This document shows, piece after piece, positions 37,101 to 44,464 of a stretch of DNA of 64,000 nucleotides; positions within the stretch are counted from its first letter, which is position 1; each line of letters begins with the position of its first letter. The DNA lies in the NCBI RefSeq assembly GCF_902635505.1, contig NC_045429.1, forward strand, positions 429,067,669 through 429,131,668. Direction: 5' to 3'. The notes under the pieces were generated by a model, which was not told where the DNA came from, made no database searches, and saw only the letters and a program-made list of their open reading frames with translations. Both the position numbers and the translations under genes were made by a program. The DNA is from Sarcophilus harrisii. Lineage: Eukaryota > Chordata > Mammalia > Dasyuromorphia > Dasyuridae.

Positions 37101-37231
37101 GCCTTCTTGGGTTCTTTAGTTAATTCCTCTCCTATGTCCCCTTTCAGCCCACAGGAATCCAGGAGGTAATAGAAATTGGAGTCTGTGAGACTCCAGAACA
37201 GAACTCTTCATTAGAAGGGAACAAACTATAA
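20950..37231 (+). CDS. RAD51D: RAD51D, RAD51 paralogue D
   Basis: Ten coding exons of 82, 62, 119, 82, 135, 96, 91, 71, 165 and 84 nt give exactly 987 nt, 328 residues plus stop; every exon length and phase equals the human gene as I know it. RAD51D is a nuclear ATP-binding member of the BCDX2 complex (RAD51B-RAD51C-RAD51D-XRCC2) that promotes RAD51 filament assembly in homologous recombination and fork protection. Visible parts: N-terminal domain ([15 protein letters not shown], about 1-80) that contacts XRCC2 and linker; Walker A GAPASGKT at 107-114 with Lys113; Walker B KIVVVDS ending at Asp206-Ser207; core [13 protein letters not shown]. The start ATG has a strong context (A at -3, G at +4). 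No stop or frameshift is present. RFFL is expected downstream on the same strand. Identity is essentially certain. Confidence 0.98.
21500..21690 (-). mobile_element. MAR1-type tRNA-RTE SINE, minus
   Basis: 'ctctttgtgatcccgctcgg' (RTE-like tail), then 'gggaaactgaggcacacg' and 'cagtcgcacagctaggaag'. It lies in RAD51D intron 1 and is GC-richer than other copies, perhaps through proximity to the CpG island. Confidence 0.65.
21890..22060 (+). mobile_element. MAR1-type tRNA-RTE SINE, plus
   Basis: 'ctgggcaagtctcttaaccc', 'gtaaaatgagctggagaaaa', 'aatggcaaaccacttatctc', ending in the RTE-like 'catcagcggaatatgactg'. RAD51D intron 1. Confidence 0.65.
22092..22262 (-). mobile_element. tRNA-derived SINE with about 50-base poly(A), minus
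   Basis: A T homopolymer of roughly 50 bases (the tail in antisense), then 'attggggttaagtgacttgc' and 'cacacagctagtaattgtta' to 'ctactgtgccatctaactgc'. The long pure tail suggests a relatively young insertion. Confidence 0.8.
22270..23009. other. RAD51D intron 1, MIR/L2 debris
   Basis: 'ttattaaacattttctatat' (LINE-2/MIR 3' text) near 22271 and 'acaatctcaggtgtcccaag' (MIR-like) near 22432; a T-rich start of an L1 3' end ('aatagccttttatttacagg') of about 50 bases at 22558-22600. No exon. Confidence 0.4.
23010..23580 (-). mobile_element. SINE split by an L1 insertion
   Basis: The left half (23010-23096, 'gatgaggaaactgaggcaaa' to 'cacagctagtaagtgcctg') and right half (23513-23580, 'agtgtctgaggtaagatttg') form one antisense tRNA-type SINE when the L1 between them is ignored. 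The repeated 'agtg.ctg' at both junctions is consistent with a target-site duplication. Confidence 0.75.
23098..23512 (+). mobile_element. L1 3' end, 5'-truncated, plus strand
   Basis: Sense copy of the L1 3' region: 'gatgattcaggccagttcca', 'gccatctgcacccagagaga', 'ttgatctgatctttcttgtg', 'gttttgaaaataaaaagct' and an A-rich tail. It is nested in the SINE of 23010-23580. Confidence 0.85.
23797..23858 (+). CDS. RAD51D: RAD51D exon 2, residues 28-48
   Basis: Acceptor tgtttcag|TG, donor TAT AAG|gtgagg; 62 nt. Encodes [20 protein letters not shown] in the N-terminal domain. Confidence 0.95.
23925..24065 (+). mobile_element. tRNA-derived SINE (WALLSI-like), plus
   Basis: Well preserved: 'ggggcagccaggtggtgcag', 'tggatagagccctgaagtca', 'tagctgtgtgaccctgggca', 'agtcacttaactccatttgc'. 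A good reference copy for the family in this window. It lies 70 bases downstream of the RAD51D exon 2 donor. Confidence 0.85.
24490..24608 (+). CDS. RAD51D: RAD51D exon 3, residues 49-88
   Basis: Acceptor gaggcag|GCT, donor GCA AG|gtgtgt; 119 nt. Encodes [20 protein letters not shown] and ADLYEELF-type sequence (here [19 protein letters not shown]). This segment links the N-terminal domain to the ATPase core. Human skips this exon in common isoforms. Confidence 0.95.
24620..25489. other. RAD51D intron 3, partly LINE-2
   Basis: Mostly unassigned. At 25330-25410 the minus strand reads [18 protein letters not shown], similar to the C-terminal reverse-transcriptase segment of LINE-2, so a short LINE-2 relic is likely there. 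(TTA/TAA)-rich sequence lies at 25305-25345. Confidence 0.45.
25490..25873. repeat. Growing AT-rich tandem array, three units
   Basis: Units starting 'ctagaaa' and containing 'agtacagacaa.act' begin at 25490, 25597 and 25731, giving lengths of 107, 134 and 143 bases. The increase comes from extra 'aagtgtatttatatatat' sub-repeats. A fourth 'ctag' at 25874 meets the next SINE. Confidence 0.8.
25874..26112 (+). mobile_element. MAR1-type tRNA-RTE SINE, plus
   Basis: 'ggtggggcagtgaatagagt', 'cctcagacacttattaactg', 'tcagtttgctcatctgtcaa', then RTE-like 'ctgccaagaaacccccaaat' and 'acggagagtcatgactga'. Full length, RAD51D intron 3. Confidence 0.8.
26550..26690 (+). mobile_element. MIR-like SINE fragment
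   Basis: 'gttctgggcttagaatcaag', 'tgtgtgagtcccagtttcct' mark a degraded tRNA-type SINE. The preceding 26113-26549 is unassigned intron. Confidence 0.5.
26735..26898 (-). mobile_element. tRNA-derived SINE (WALLSI-like), minus
   Basis: T-rich tail, then 'gaggcaattggggctaagtg', 'cacacagctaggaagcctta' and 'ggtcttctatccactgtgcc'. It ends about 50 bases before the acceptor of RAD51D exon 4. Confidence 0.85.
26949..27030 (+). CDS. RAD51D: RAD51D exon 4, residues 88-115, Walker A
   Basis: Acceptor gctgatag|C, donor ACC CAG|gtatga; 82 nt. Encodes [18 protein letters not shown] then [10 protein letters not shown]. GxxxxGKT is intact with Lys113 and Thr114. The loop reads GAPASGKT where human has GGPGSGKT. 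Confidence 0.97.
27425..27530 (+). mobile_element. LINE-2 3' end
   Basis: 'gcattttgagagcagagatt', 'tgtgcttggtatatagtaag', 'aacttaatacgtgcttattg' is the sense 3' terminus of LINE-2. Confidence 0.6.
27538..27648 (+). mobile_element. L1 3' terminus, very short
   Basis: 'gagggaaaaaagttggaaca', 'tgaatgttgaaaattatcca', 'tattttgaaaataaaaagct', A-rich tail. About 110 bases of L1 3' end, similar to 46400-46530. Confidence 0.75.
27879..28013 (+). CDS. RAD51D: RAD51D exon 5, residues 116-160
   Basis: Acceptor caacgcag|GTG, donor GAT CAG|gtcggg; 135 nt. Encodes [40 protein letters not shown] and DEEDQ. The donor gtcggg is weaker than its neighbours. Confidence 0.96.
28310..28890 (+). mobile_element. 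Two MIR copies and A/T-rich simple repeats
   Basis: MIR at about 28320-28600 ('tgcctcagtcacttaataac', 'cctcatctgtaaaatgggga', 'cagtgcctgggataaagta') and a second at 28735-28890 ('gtgacactgggcaaatcact', 'ctcagtttcctcatctgtaa', 'catatgtaaagtgtttagca'). Between them are TA/GT-type simple repeats at 28600-28700. Confidence 0.7.
28959..29054 (+). CDS. RAD51D: RAD51D exon 6, residues 161-192
   Basis: Acceptor cttgccag|GCA, donor AAG CAG|gtgagc; 96 nt. Encodes [20 protein letters not shown] and [12 protein letters not shown]. Confidence 0.96.
29170..30055. other. RAD51D intron 6, old MIR/L2 fragments
   Basis: 'tcctagagttttaaagctgg' (MIR-like) near 29172, a LINE-2 3' phrase 'tgagagcagggactgtctta' near 29490, and 'gatacagggaaaaaagataa' near 29625. 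Otherwise unassigned. Confidence 0.4.
30060..30545 (-). mobile_element. L1 3' end, minus, with a SINE-like inset
   Basis: 'tttttattttcaaatcatat', 'cactcacccttgcaaaacct', 'gtgatccaatatgtgttaaa', 'gattgaga'-type text and 'cagatggcgctccatcacaa'. At 30265-30300 the expected L1 sequence is replaced by 36 bases of MIR/SINE text ('ctgcctcagtttcttcctct' and on), nearly the same as 31753-31788. Confidence 0.8.
30730..30820 (+). CDS. RAD51D: RAD51D exon 7, residues 193-223, Walker B
   Basis: Acceptor tctctgcag|GTG, donor GAG G|gtgagt; 91 nt. Encodes [20 protein letters not shown] and [10 protein letters not shown]. The hydrophobic strand ending in Asp206-Ser207 is the Walker B motif. Confidence 0.97.
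30929..30999 (+). CDS. RAD51D: RAD51D exon 8, residues 223-246
   Basis: Acceptor ttccaag|GT, donor GTC TTG|gtgagt; 71 nt. Encodes [20 protein letters not shown] and AVL. Intron 7 is only 108 bases. Confidence 0.96.
31120..31860. mobile_element. MIR/L2 and tRNA-SINE fragments, AT-rich repeats
   Basis: 'ataagcctttattaagcacc' (LINE-2/MIR) at 31140, a tRNA-type SINE at about 31635-31800 ('agcactgggcctagagtgaa', 'agttcaagtccaacttcaga', 'ctgcctcagtttcttccttt'), and 'agtaataaatagtaataaa' simple repeats at 31430-31520. RAD51D intron 8. Confidence 0.55.
31900..32110 (-). mobile_element. LINE-2 relic, antisense
   Basis: 'gacctgatcagacctgcttt', 'ggaatattactttggcagtc', 'gactgatgaggaggctgttg': antisense LINE-2, the same segment as 50575-51700. 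Confidence 0.6.
32313..32477 (+). CDS. RAD51D: RAD51D exon 9, residues 247-301
   Basis: Acceptor tgtcgaag|GTG, donor CGG CAG|gtgagg; 165 nt. Encodes [40 protein letters not shown] and [15 protein letters not shown]. The [13 protein letters not shown] core is invariant in RAD51D. The acceptor has a poor pyrimidine tract. Confidence 0.95.
32660..32840 (+). mobile_element. MIR
   Basis: 'gattgcctcagtttcctcat', 'aacaaaacaaaacaaaacaa' insertion, then 'gtctggcacagagtaagtgt': a MIR interrupted by an (AAAAC)n expansion. RAD51D intron 9. Confidence 0.65.
32955..33205 (+). mobile_element. MAR1-type tRNA-RTE SINE, plus
   Basis: 'ctaagtggtacagtagagtg', 'tagctgtgtgaccctgagca', 'agaaagaaatggcaaaccat', 'ttgccaagaaaactctaaat', and a tail 'aaatgactgaaaaac'. 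RAD51D intron 9. Confidence 0.75.
33327..33933 (-). mobile_element. L1 3' end with two extra tail segments
   Basis: An 18-base direct repeat, TTCTTAGAATCATTTTTC, flanks the insert exactly (33309-33326 and 33934-33951). Inside, read on the minus strand, is the L1 3' UTR, then an A/T-rich tail, then GATGCTTAAATCGG, a second A-rich tract, CTCTGAGCTCCTTGAC, and a final poly(A). The two short non-L1 segments separated by A tracts look like successive 3' transductions. The target is an older dispersed repeat. Confidence 0.88.
34172..34588 (-). mobile_element. L1 3' end with perfect 16-bp TSD
   Basis: TAGATCAGGAATTCCT flanks the insert at 34156-34171 and 34589-34604. The insert is poly(T) then L1 3' UTR in antisense ('aatagccttttatttacagg', 'gcattaacaattgccaaacc', 'gaatcagactctgaattatt'), 5'-truncated. 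It is closely similar to the L1s at 33.4 and 52.4 kb. RAD51D intron 9. Confidence 0.9.
34605..35160. other. RAD51D intron 9, old dispersed repeat remainder
   Basis: Flank of the element hit by the L1 at 34172-34588 ('cctaaccttattcttgtgaa' to 'catgacaccaaaaaagtgaa' at about 34787), then unassigned sequence with no exon. Confidence 0.4.
35165..35345. mobile_element. Possible hAT-like non-autonomous element, second copy
   Basis: 'gtttgtgacccccttta' through 'gggaaaagttcaagaatctc' matches 14330-14525 in order and orientation, including 'tatgatttattatcagtaaa' and 'tatataccta'. Confidence 0.4.
35350..37147. other. RAD51D intron 9 end: MIR-type fragments
   Basis: A tRNA-type SINE at about 35750-35880 ('tagctgtgtgaccctgaact'), antisense MIRs at 35930-36080 and 36820-37060 ('tatagcactaattatgtgtc', 'cccattttacagttaaggaa', 'ccatctagctgcctc') and a MIR at 36580-36770. 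A GT-rich patch lies at 35610-35665. No exon before the acceptor at 37147. Confidence 0.5.
37148..37231 (+). CDS. RAD51D: RAD51D exon 10 coding part, residues 302-328
   Basis: Acceptor ccctttcag|CCC; 84 nt including TAA. Encodes [20 protein letters not shown] and SLEGNKL. The start PTG.QE...IG matches human PTGFQEMVDIG; the tail diverges as expected. An alternative acceptor seven bases on (cccacag) would shift frame. Confidence 0.93.
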   Translation, partial: PTGIQEVIEIGVCETPEQNSSLEGNKL

Positions 37232-38560
37232 CCATATCATCTCTTTGGAATATGAGAAAGGCTCGAAGACTCCCAGTCATCCACTTCCAGAGAGGAAACC
37301 AGAGCAGTCACAGAGAAGACAAGAAGGCATGGAATAGTCTGTATAGAGTGCAAGACTGGCTCCGAGGAAGGAAGACCTGCTTCTGATAGTGTGAACATGG
37401 GCAAAGGATTTTACCTCTCTGGGCCCCAGTTTTTTTCATCTGTAAAATGGCAATTGGTTAGAAAACCTCTCAGGTCTCTTTCCATTCTAAATCTATGATC
37501 TATGCCCTATGTAACCGCTAAAGTAAAAGTGGCCCAGCATGAGGGATCCAGAGTATAAACCTCATCTTTAGGCTGGCAAGCCTGACTCAGAAAGGGAAGG
37601 ATATCCCTGTTTGCAATGATACCTCAGTATCATTTCTTGTAGGAGATAACTTAGAGCTGCTAGTGAGTGAGGCAATCTGAAGCTGGTACTTGAGTCTCAT
37701 CTTGCTTGAATTCTATCATTTCTCTCTGTCTCTGAGAGCCATTGGCTGAAATTAGCTCATCTTTGGAACCTTTAGAGATGAACCAACAGTTGGATATGTG
37801 AATCTTGCCACCCAGGGTCAGGACCAAACATCACATGTCACCTCCACCCTACCTTAGTTTCCCCGAACTGCAAAATAGAGCTATCACACCACCAGGAGAG
37901 AAGCCGCTTCAGGTGAAAACAATTCCTTTTGTCCTTGACCTCAATAACAAGAAAGAAATCTAGTAAGTGGCTCTGACCCAAAACCACCTAATTTCCCCTC
38001 AATGAGATATGTATCCTGTTCTCCCTGGGAGGTTCCAATAAGGACTCTTTCCTCCTTTTTCTTCTGGATGATTTGATTTCACACACACCTGCATGTGTCC
38101 CTGTGTTAAGGCTCAGGTGAGAAATCTAGTTCTCTGTTGTCCCAGGGATATAATTTAACAAGGAAAATAGATGTGACCTGCTGCTGGTGAATTTAGCCAC
38201 CTGTTTAATATACATGGTGCCTTAGGGGGCCCCATTCCCAGTTCAGAAGAACCAAAGGCAGTAAACTATGGCTGTGTCCATAAATGAGGAGAAGATGGCC
38301 AGCTGGGAAAATTGATGCTGGTGTAAATAATACATAGCTAGTCTCGTCCTTTATGCAGATATTCACTGCTTGTAGCTCAGGGACTCACTATAATCATATA
38401 GCTCTTTCTGCCAGCTGTACCCCAGCCTCCTGCCCTGTGGGAATGAAATCACCCTTCTGACTGGCATCAGCATCAGCGCCATCAGTCTGTGAGACCTAGC
38501 AGCAGAGAAGGAGCCTAGGAAAATGGAGAAAGGGAAATAAAAGGCAAATGAGAGGTGCTA
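37232..38560 (+). other. RAD51D: Probable RAD51D 3' UTR
   Basis: No AATAAA is found between the stop and 38536. Apart from a MIR core at about 37370-37500 ('ttcatctgtaaaatggcaat') the interval is unique, non-coding sequence. A long 3' UTR is therefore likely, but intergenic sequence after a weaker earlier signal is possible. Confidence 0.5.
38536..38541 (+). terminator. RAD51D: Candidate RAD51D poly(A) signal AATAAA
   Basis: First canonical hexamer after the stop, 1.3 kb downstream. Confidence 0.5.
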
Positions 38561-39715
38561 TGAGCTGTATTTACTGAGAACATCCTTTGTAGAGGGTCAT
38601 CTATCTTCATTAGAAAATCCCAGGAGTGTAGTTGTGATGCAGAAGAATGCCTTCTTGCGATAGCAGGGATTGGGGAAATGGAGGCAAAAGGCCCAGGAAC
38701 AGAGTGGAATGATGGTCAGCCTTTATATGTACTTACTGTGTATTTGGTACTGTGCTAAGTACAGGGGATGGGGGGGGGAGGGGGGATTCTGCCTTCAAGG
38801 AGCTTAATCTTCAGAAACAAATCTCTCAGCCAATCAGGAGTTATATCTCTGCAGGTAAGCAGCATATGGTTTGTCCTTTAAGATAGGTATCAAATTCAAA
38901 TAGAAATGGATCCCTTCAGAAAACCACAAATTAACATTTTCTGTGTTGCATTGTATTTTTATTTTATTGAACATTTCCCAATTCCATTTCAATCTAGTCA
39001 GGGCTGCACTTGGACAACTCTGCTTTAGGGGGCTATACTGCAGAGAAAAAGATAAAATCAGTGTAACTCCTGAATTCAAGGAATTTTACCATTAGGAGAA
39101 GAGAGGATTGTGTATTATATACAGATAAGCGCATCCATGGTTGCTGATTGTATGTAGATAAATATAAAGTTATTTTACAAGGGAAGTAGCCAGAGGCATA
39201 ATGCAAAGCTTCTCAAATTTTTATAATACTAAAAATTACTGAGGACAGCAGTTTGGTTTTTTTTTTTTTAATGTGGGCTATATTTATCAACATTTGCCAT
39301 ATTAGAAATTAAAACCAAATTTTAAAATATTTATTTTAAATAATAATAAACCCATTACATGTTACCACAAATAACATTTAAATGAAAAAATAACTATTTT
39401 CCAAAACAAAAAGATTCAATGAGAATATCATTACTTATTTTTGTGAGCCTCTAATGTCTGGTTTAATATAAATAGTTAGATTCTTCAATCTGCTTCTGTA
39501 TTCAATCTGCTGTGATATGTTGTTTCGGTTGAAGTATGTGGGAAAAGTTATATAGTAGGAAAAGGGAGAAGTATTTGAATAGACAAATAATGTCTTAGGA
39601 TTATTATCAGAACAGTTTTGATTTCCCAGGCCTCTTGAATGGACATCAGACACCCCTGAGAGCCTCAGACTCAGCCTTTGATAGTCTTTATGGTCTAATA
39701 TATAGAATAATGTTA
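38561..39715. other. Intergenic, unassigned, with LINE-2/L1 traces
   Basis: A LINE-2/MIR phrase ('tttatatgtacttactgtgt' and 'ggagcttaatctt') at 38720-38815. AT-rich elsewhere. Small frames are not gene-like. Confidence 0.4.
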
Positions 39716-39717
39716 AT

Positions 39718-39985
39718 TTGAAATCAAGTGACACAATAGATAGAGGGCTGAGCCTGGAGTAAGGAAGGCTCATCTTCATGAGTTCAAAACTGGCTTCAGA
39801 TACTTACTAGCGATATAATTCTGGGCAAGTCAGTGCCTCCTATTTGTCTTAGTTTCCTCATCTGTCAAATGAACTGGAGAAAGAAATGGCAAACACTCCA
39901 GTATTTCTGCCAAAAAAAAAACCTCAAATGGGGTCACAGAATGAGATACTACTGAAATGACTGAATAACAACAAAAATACTTGAA
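39718..39985 (+). mobile_element. MAR1-type tRNA-RTE SINE, plus
   Basis: 'gtgacacaatagatagaggg', 'cttcagatacttactagcga', 'agtttcctcatctgtcaaat', 'gaactggagaaagaaatggc', 'ctcaaatggggtcacagaat'. Full length. Confidence 0.8.
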
Positions 39986-41240
39986 TCCTGTCTGAGGTGC
40001 TATATGTGTAACACTGGGCAAGTCCTATATCCTGTTTTCTTATTTGCAAAATGGGAATAATAATTGCAATTTGCTTCTGTGGTTATTGTATGATTCAAGT
40101 GAGTTTTAAAATATGGCTTCATGCCTGGTCCAAGATAAGAAAAGGTCTTCCTTGTGCCCTGGAGCAGCAGAGGTGTCCTAGTCTAGACGGTTGCCGGAAG
40201 CTGAAGGTAAAGTCTCAGGTTTGTCCTTGTATGCACTGGGATCTTGAGTCAAAACTCAGACTGACTTATAGATAAGGCCCCAGAGTAGTGGAATGTAATA
40301 GCCTGGGATCTCTAAGTGGCTTATTTAAGGATCATATGTCACTACTTCCCCTTCCTTATAACAACTAAGTAAATTCCAGCTTCTCAGCATGACTTGCTTA
40401 ACTTAAAAGGTTCTAGGACAGAGATCCCACTTGGATCAGCATTTTCCAAGGCCCCCAGGGTGGGGAAGGATGGAAAGAATGGGTGAAATCAAGAGTGGAA
40501 AATATTTGGAAGAGTTTCCATGAGTTCTACTGCCCTCCTGGCAAGTTGGAAGCTCCCCTTCCTTTTTTTTTTCTTCCTGTATTTCCAGAATCTTGAGGCC
40601 CCCTTGGTTTCCTTCTAGGCCATTTCTGGAGGTGATAACTTTGATTTTTGGCCAAAGACCCTAAGCTGAGCCAGCAAAAGGATCAAAAGGTCAACTAGTT
40701 CAGCCATTTTACAGAGATAGAACTGAGGCCCGGGGTCACACCAATACCAAGTAACAGTCTTAGGAGTTAATCCAAGGTGTTCTAGCTTCAGTAGTGTTCC
40801 GCCACTAGGTCATGCTTCCTCCACTCTCCTGAGATCTCACTTCAGGCATCCCACTTACCAGGCTGAGGGCTGAAAGGGCACCAAAACTAGCTGGCCTGGC
40901 CTTCCCATGCAGTGGACAAGGATTTAAGTAGTGCACTATGGGGCCAGGAGTCAGGGAGACTGGAGTAGCTATGTCACTCTGGGCAAGTCATTTTACCTCT
41001 CTCAAACTAAAGTTTCCTGATCTGTTGCAAGTTGTAATAATATACTTCAATATTATTGTGAAGGTCAAATGAGACAATTTATGTACAGTTTTGTAAACCT
41101 TAAAATACTATCTATTATTAAAAATTATTATCCCCTTCTTAATTTGAAGAAGAAATGTCTCTTTTCTTTAAAAGTAACTCATCTATCTCTTGATCTTTTC
41201 TGTTCCCTCCTCTGCCTTCTATAGGACTATGTTCCATTAA
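39986..41240. other. Intergenic with MIR fragments
   Basis: MIR-like text at about 40010-40110 and 40675-40830 and a tRNA-type SINE/MIR at 40920-41125 ('gtcactctgggcaagtcatt', 'agtttcctgatctgttgc', 'gaaggtcaaatgagacaatt'). The remainder is unassigned. Confidence 0.45.
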
Positions 41241-41249
41241 CTATATCCT

Positions 41250-41405
41250 TTCTGGGTCAGCTAAATGGAAAAATGGATAGAGCACCAGCCCTGAAGTCTA
41301 GAGGACTAGAGTTCAAAATCGGCTTCCCAGACACAATATTCCCTAGCTGTGTGACCCTGGGCAAGTTACTTAACTCCATTTGCCTCTCCAAAAAAAAAAA
41401 AAAGA
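41250..41405 (+). mobile_element. tRNA-derived SINE (WALLSI-like), plus
   Basis: 'ggtcagctaaatggaaaaat', 'gatagagcaccagccctgaa', 'tagctgtgtgaccctgggca', 'taactccatttgcctc', then an A13 tail. Confidence 0.85.
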
Positions 41406-41469
41406 TTAAGAAAAATCATACCCTTTCTATCTGGCTTCTTTTATCTTTTCTTTTTTTCTTTCTTTGTTG

Positions 41470-41870
41470 TTGTTGTTTTTTTTAATAATGTATTGTTTTT
41501 GCCCTCAATCACATGTAAAACCATTTAAAAAAATAATCTTTAAGTTCCAAATTTCCTCCCTCCCCTTTCTTCTGTTTTAGAAGGCAATTTGATGTAGCTT
41601 GGACATGTGCATCTGTGCAAAACATTTCCATATTAGTCTTGTTGCAAAAGAGAAAAAAGACCAAAAAAAGAATATTAAAAAAGTATGCTTCGATTTTCAT
41701 TCAAACTCCATCAATTTTTTCCTCTGGAGGTAGATAGCATTTTTCATCTTAAGTCCTTCAGAATTGTCTTAAATCATTGTATTGTTGAGAATAGTTAAGT
41801 CATTCACAATTGATCATAGTACAATATTACAGTTATTGTGTACAATGATTTTCCTCTTTTCTAACCAAAT
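41470..41870 (-). mobile_element. L1 3' end, divergent subfamily
   Basis: 'tgccctcaatcacatgtaaa', 'ttaagttccaaatttcctcc', 'ggcaatttgatgtagcttgg', 'gcatctgtgcaaaacatttc', 'ctctggaggtagatagcat'. An older, related L1 3' UTR in antisense. Confidence 0.65.
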
Positions 41871-42589
41871 TATGTTTTAACTTTTTAGCTCAAAATTCAC
41901 CAAGAAATTCCCTTTTTTGTGTTTATCTTCTACAGGTTTCCCCACATTTCAACCAACTTAATAAATCAGTTAATATACATTTAATCACCAACTAGGTTGA
42001 AATTAAGCATAACACTTCACAGAAAAAAAATGTCATTTAGTAAAATAGGATTTCATGTTTTCATAAAGAGAAGACCAGAATTGAACAAAAAAAATTGATC
42101 TCCAATAGCAACACCCAAAAGAAGCCTAAAAAAGGAAAAACAAAACATAAAGGATTCAATGGAGCTGAATTGTTTGTATCTCTCCATGGAAAGATAATAC
42201 TTATAATTCTTAAAAATTGTACCACTAATAGCACAGCTAGAAGGAATATATATATATATATAGACAGAGAGTATAGGGATAAGGTAAATTAGAGGAAATG
42301 ACACAAAAAAATTAATTGACAAGAAAAAGAAGTACATGGAGTACAGAAGGTAGGGAGAGGTAGAAGGGGTAAATTATTTCCTATGAAGAAGTGTGAAAAA
42401 CATACTAGAGTGGAGAAAAAGTGGGAGAGTGAACACTGGGTATTGCTTGAACCTTACTTCCATCTCTATTGACTCAAAAATGAAATAATATGCATAATCA
42501 GTTGAATATAGAAATCTATATTACTTGATAAGAAAGGAGGAGGAGGAGAGGGGATGACAGGAGACAGGATAATCCTGGAGAGGCAGTAG

Positions 42590-43410
42590 ACTGAAACAAA
42601 ACAAGGTCAAAGAGGGAAAGGGTGAAAGGAAAGAAAGGACAAATAAGAGATATACAGTAATCATAATTATGACTGCGAATGGTATGAACTTACCTATAAA
42701 ATAGAAGAGGATAGCAGAGTAGATCACAACTTAGAATCCTATAATATATATATTGTTTACAAAAAAAACATGCTTGAAGCAGAGAGAGACACATAGAATA
42801 AAGGTGACTGAAGCAGAAACTATTATGCTTCAGCTAAAATTAAAAAAAAAAAGGGCAGGGGTAGCAATCCTGATCTCACACAAAGCAAAAGTAAAAACAG
42901 ACCAAATTAAAAAATATATATAATTTTTTTTTTTTTTTTTTTAACCATGTAACATAGATTACTTGCCATCTAGAGGAGGGAGTAGGAGGAAGGGGGGAAA
43001 ATTGGAACACAAGATTTTGTAAGGCTCGATGTTGAAAAATTATCCTTGCATATGTTTTGAAAATAAAAAGCTTCAATAAAAAAATAAAATATATGTAGAT
43101 CTCGCTAAAAGGTACCAAAGACAATGAAATAATATCAGTATTATATATATAAGCATCAAGTGGTATAGCATCCAAATTCTTAAAGGAGTTAAGGTAGTTA
43201 TAGATCCATCCAAACAAGAGATAGAAAGTATTGCAAAAGGTAAAATAGAAAATTTTAATTATATTAAATCAAAAAACTTTTGCACAAAAAAACCCCAACA
43301 CAACCAAGATTAGAAGGAAAGCAGAAAGTTGGGAAAAAAAGAAAAGCAGAAAGCTGGGAAACAATCTGCAGTAAAAATCTCTGATAAAGGCCTTCCCAAA
43401 TATATGGCTG
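42590..43410 (+). mobile_element. L1 ORF2 remnant, internally deleted, hit by a younger L1
   Basis: At 42850-42905 the plus strand reads AGVAILISHKAKVKTDQIK, the endonuclease-domain motif of L1 ORF2. After a nested insert it resumes at 43090 with LLKGT-like text and SGIASKFL. At 43240 it jumps to a segment near the ORF2 C-terminus ('aattatattaaatcaaaaaa' then 'cttttgcaca'), so most of the reverse transcriptase is missing. Confidence 0.7.
42913..43086 (+). mobile_element. L1 3' end nested in L1 ORF2
   Basis: 'acttgccatctagaggaggg', 'aaaattggaacacaagattt', 'tgttgaaaaattatccttgc', 'tgttttgaaaataaaaagct' and an A/T tail, interrupting the endonuclease reading frame of the older element. Confidence 0.8.
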
Positions 43411-43684
43411 CTTGGCTTTAATGAAACATCCTTGGTTTTACTCTTGACAGACTGCAATCATTCCCATTCCTCCTCCTTTGATTTCCTCAACTCCAAAATG
43501 AATTGGTTGCACTAGATCATCTCTGTGGTATCTCCCATTTTAACATTCAATGATGGCAAGCCATAATAAAGGAATTCATCACTCCTCTCTTAAATTTAGA
43601 GCTGGAGAGGAATTTTAGAAGTCATCTAATCCAGCACTCCTTTTTTATTTAGACTTTTTATTGCAGATAAGTGACCAGGACAAG

Positions 43685-43935
43685 TAGCTTGGTGGGTAGA
43701 CTACTGGGTTTGAAATCTGAAAGACTCATCCTTCTGAGTCCAAATCTAGTCTCACTCACTAGCTGAATGAGTATGGACAATTCATTTAACCATTTCCTCA
43801 TCTATCAAATGAGCTGGAGAAGGAAATGGAAAAGCACTTCAGTATCTTTGCCAAGGAAAACCCCAAACGGGATCACAAAGTTGGAAACAATTGAAATAAG
43901 TGAAAAACAGAAAAAGAACATATGTTTGTTGATGA
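43685..43935 (+). mobile_element. MAR1-type tRNA-RTE SINE, plus
   Basis: 'agtagcttggtgggtagact', 'tcatctatcaaatgagctgg', 'gccaaggaaaaccccaaacg', 'ggatcacaaagttggaaac'. Flanks 43420-43684 and 43936-44464 are unassigned, with a short LINE-2 piece near 44055-44115. Confidence 0.75.
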
Positions 43936-44464
43936 AGTATAGGGAATAAATAGCAAGCAAACTAATTTGACTGGAAGTGGCAGAAAGGCTGGATCCAAAT
44001 ATTATTAAAGGACTTTACAAACCAAAGGACTTGCTTTTTATACTAAAGGCAAGAGGGAGCCATTGAATTTCTTGAGCTGGTCAGTGACAGAGCCACACTT
44101 TAGGAAATTAATTTGCAGTTAAATTTAAACTATTCTCTCTTCAAAAATATCGAAACAAAATTTCAGGCAATAAAGGTAGGAAAATAAAGAAGAGAAAATG
44201 GATATCGTGGTCTGTATATATGATCTTTCCTCTTCGGTTCTAGATTTTTTTTTTTTTTTTCTTATTGGACGAGTTTACTATCCCTTTTTTGGGTAACAAA
44301 CAAACAAAAAATAGCTATGCTCGGCTTTAAGATTTACAAAACATTTCCCCCCAGCAACCCTTCGAGGTAATTCCTGGAATTTTTATTACCTTTTATTTTG
44401 GGGACTGAGAGATAAGATTGGTAGTAAAGTTTACTCTGGGGCAGTCCTTCTACCTGCTGCATTA

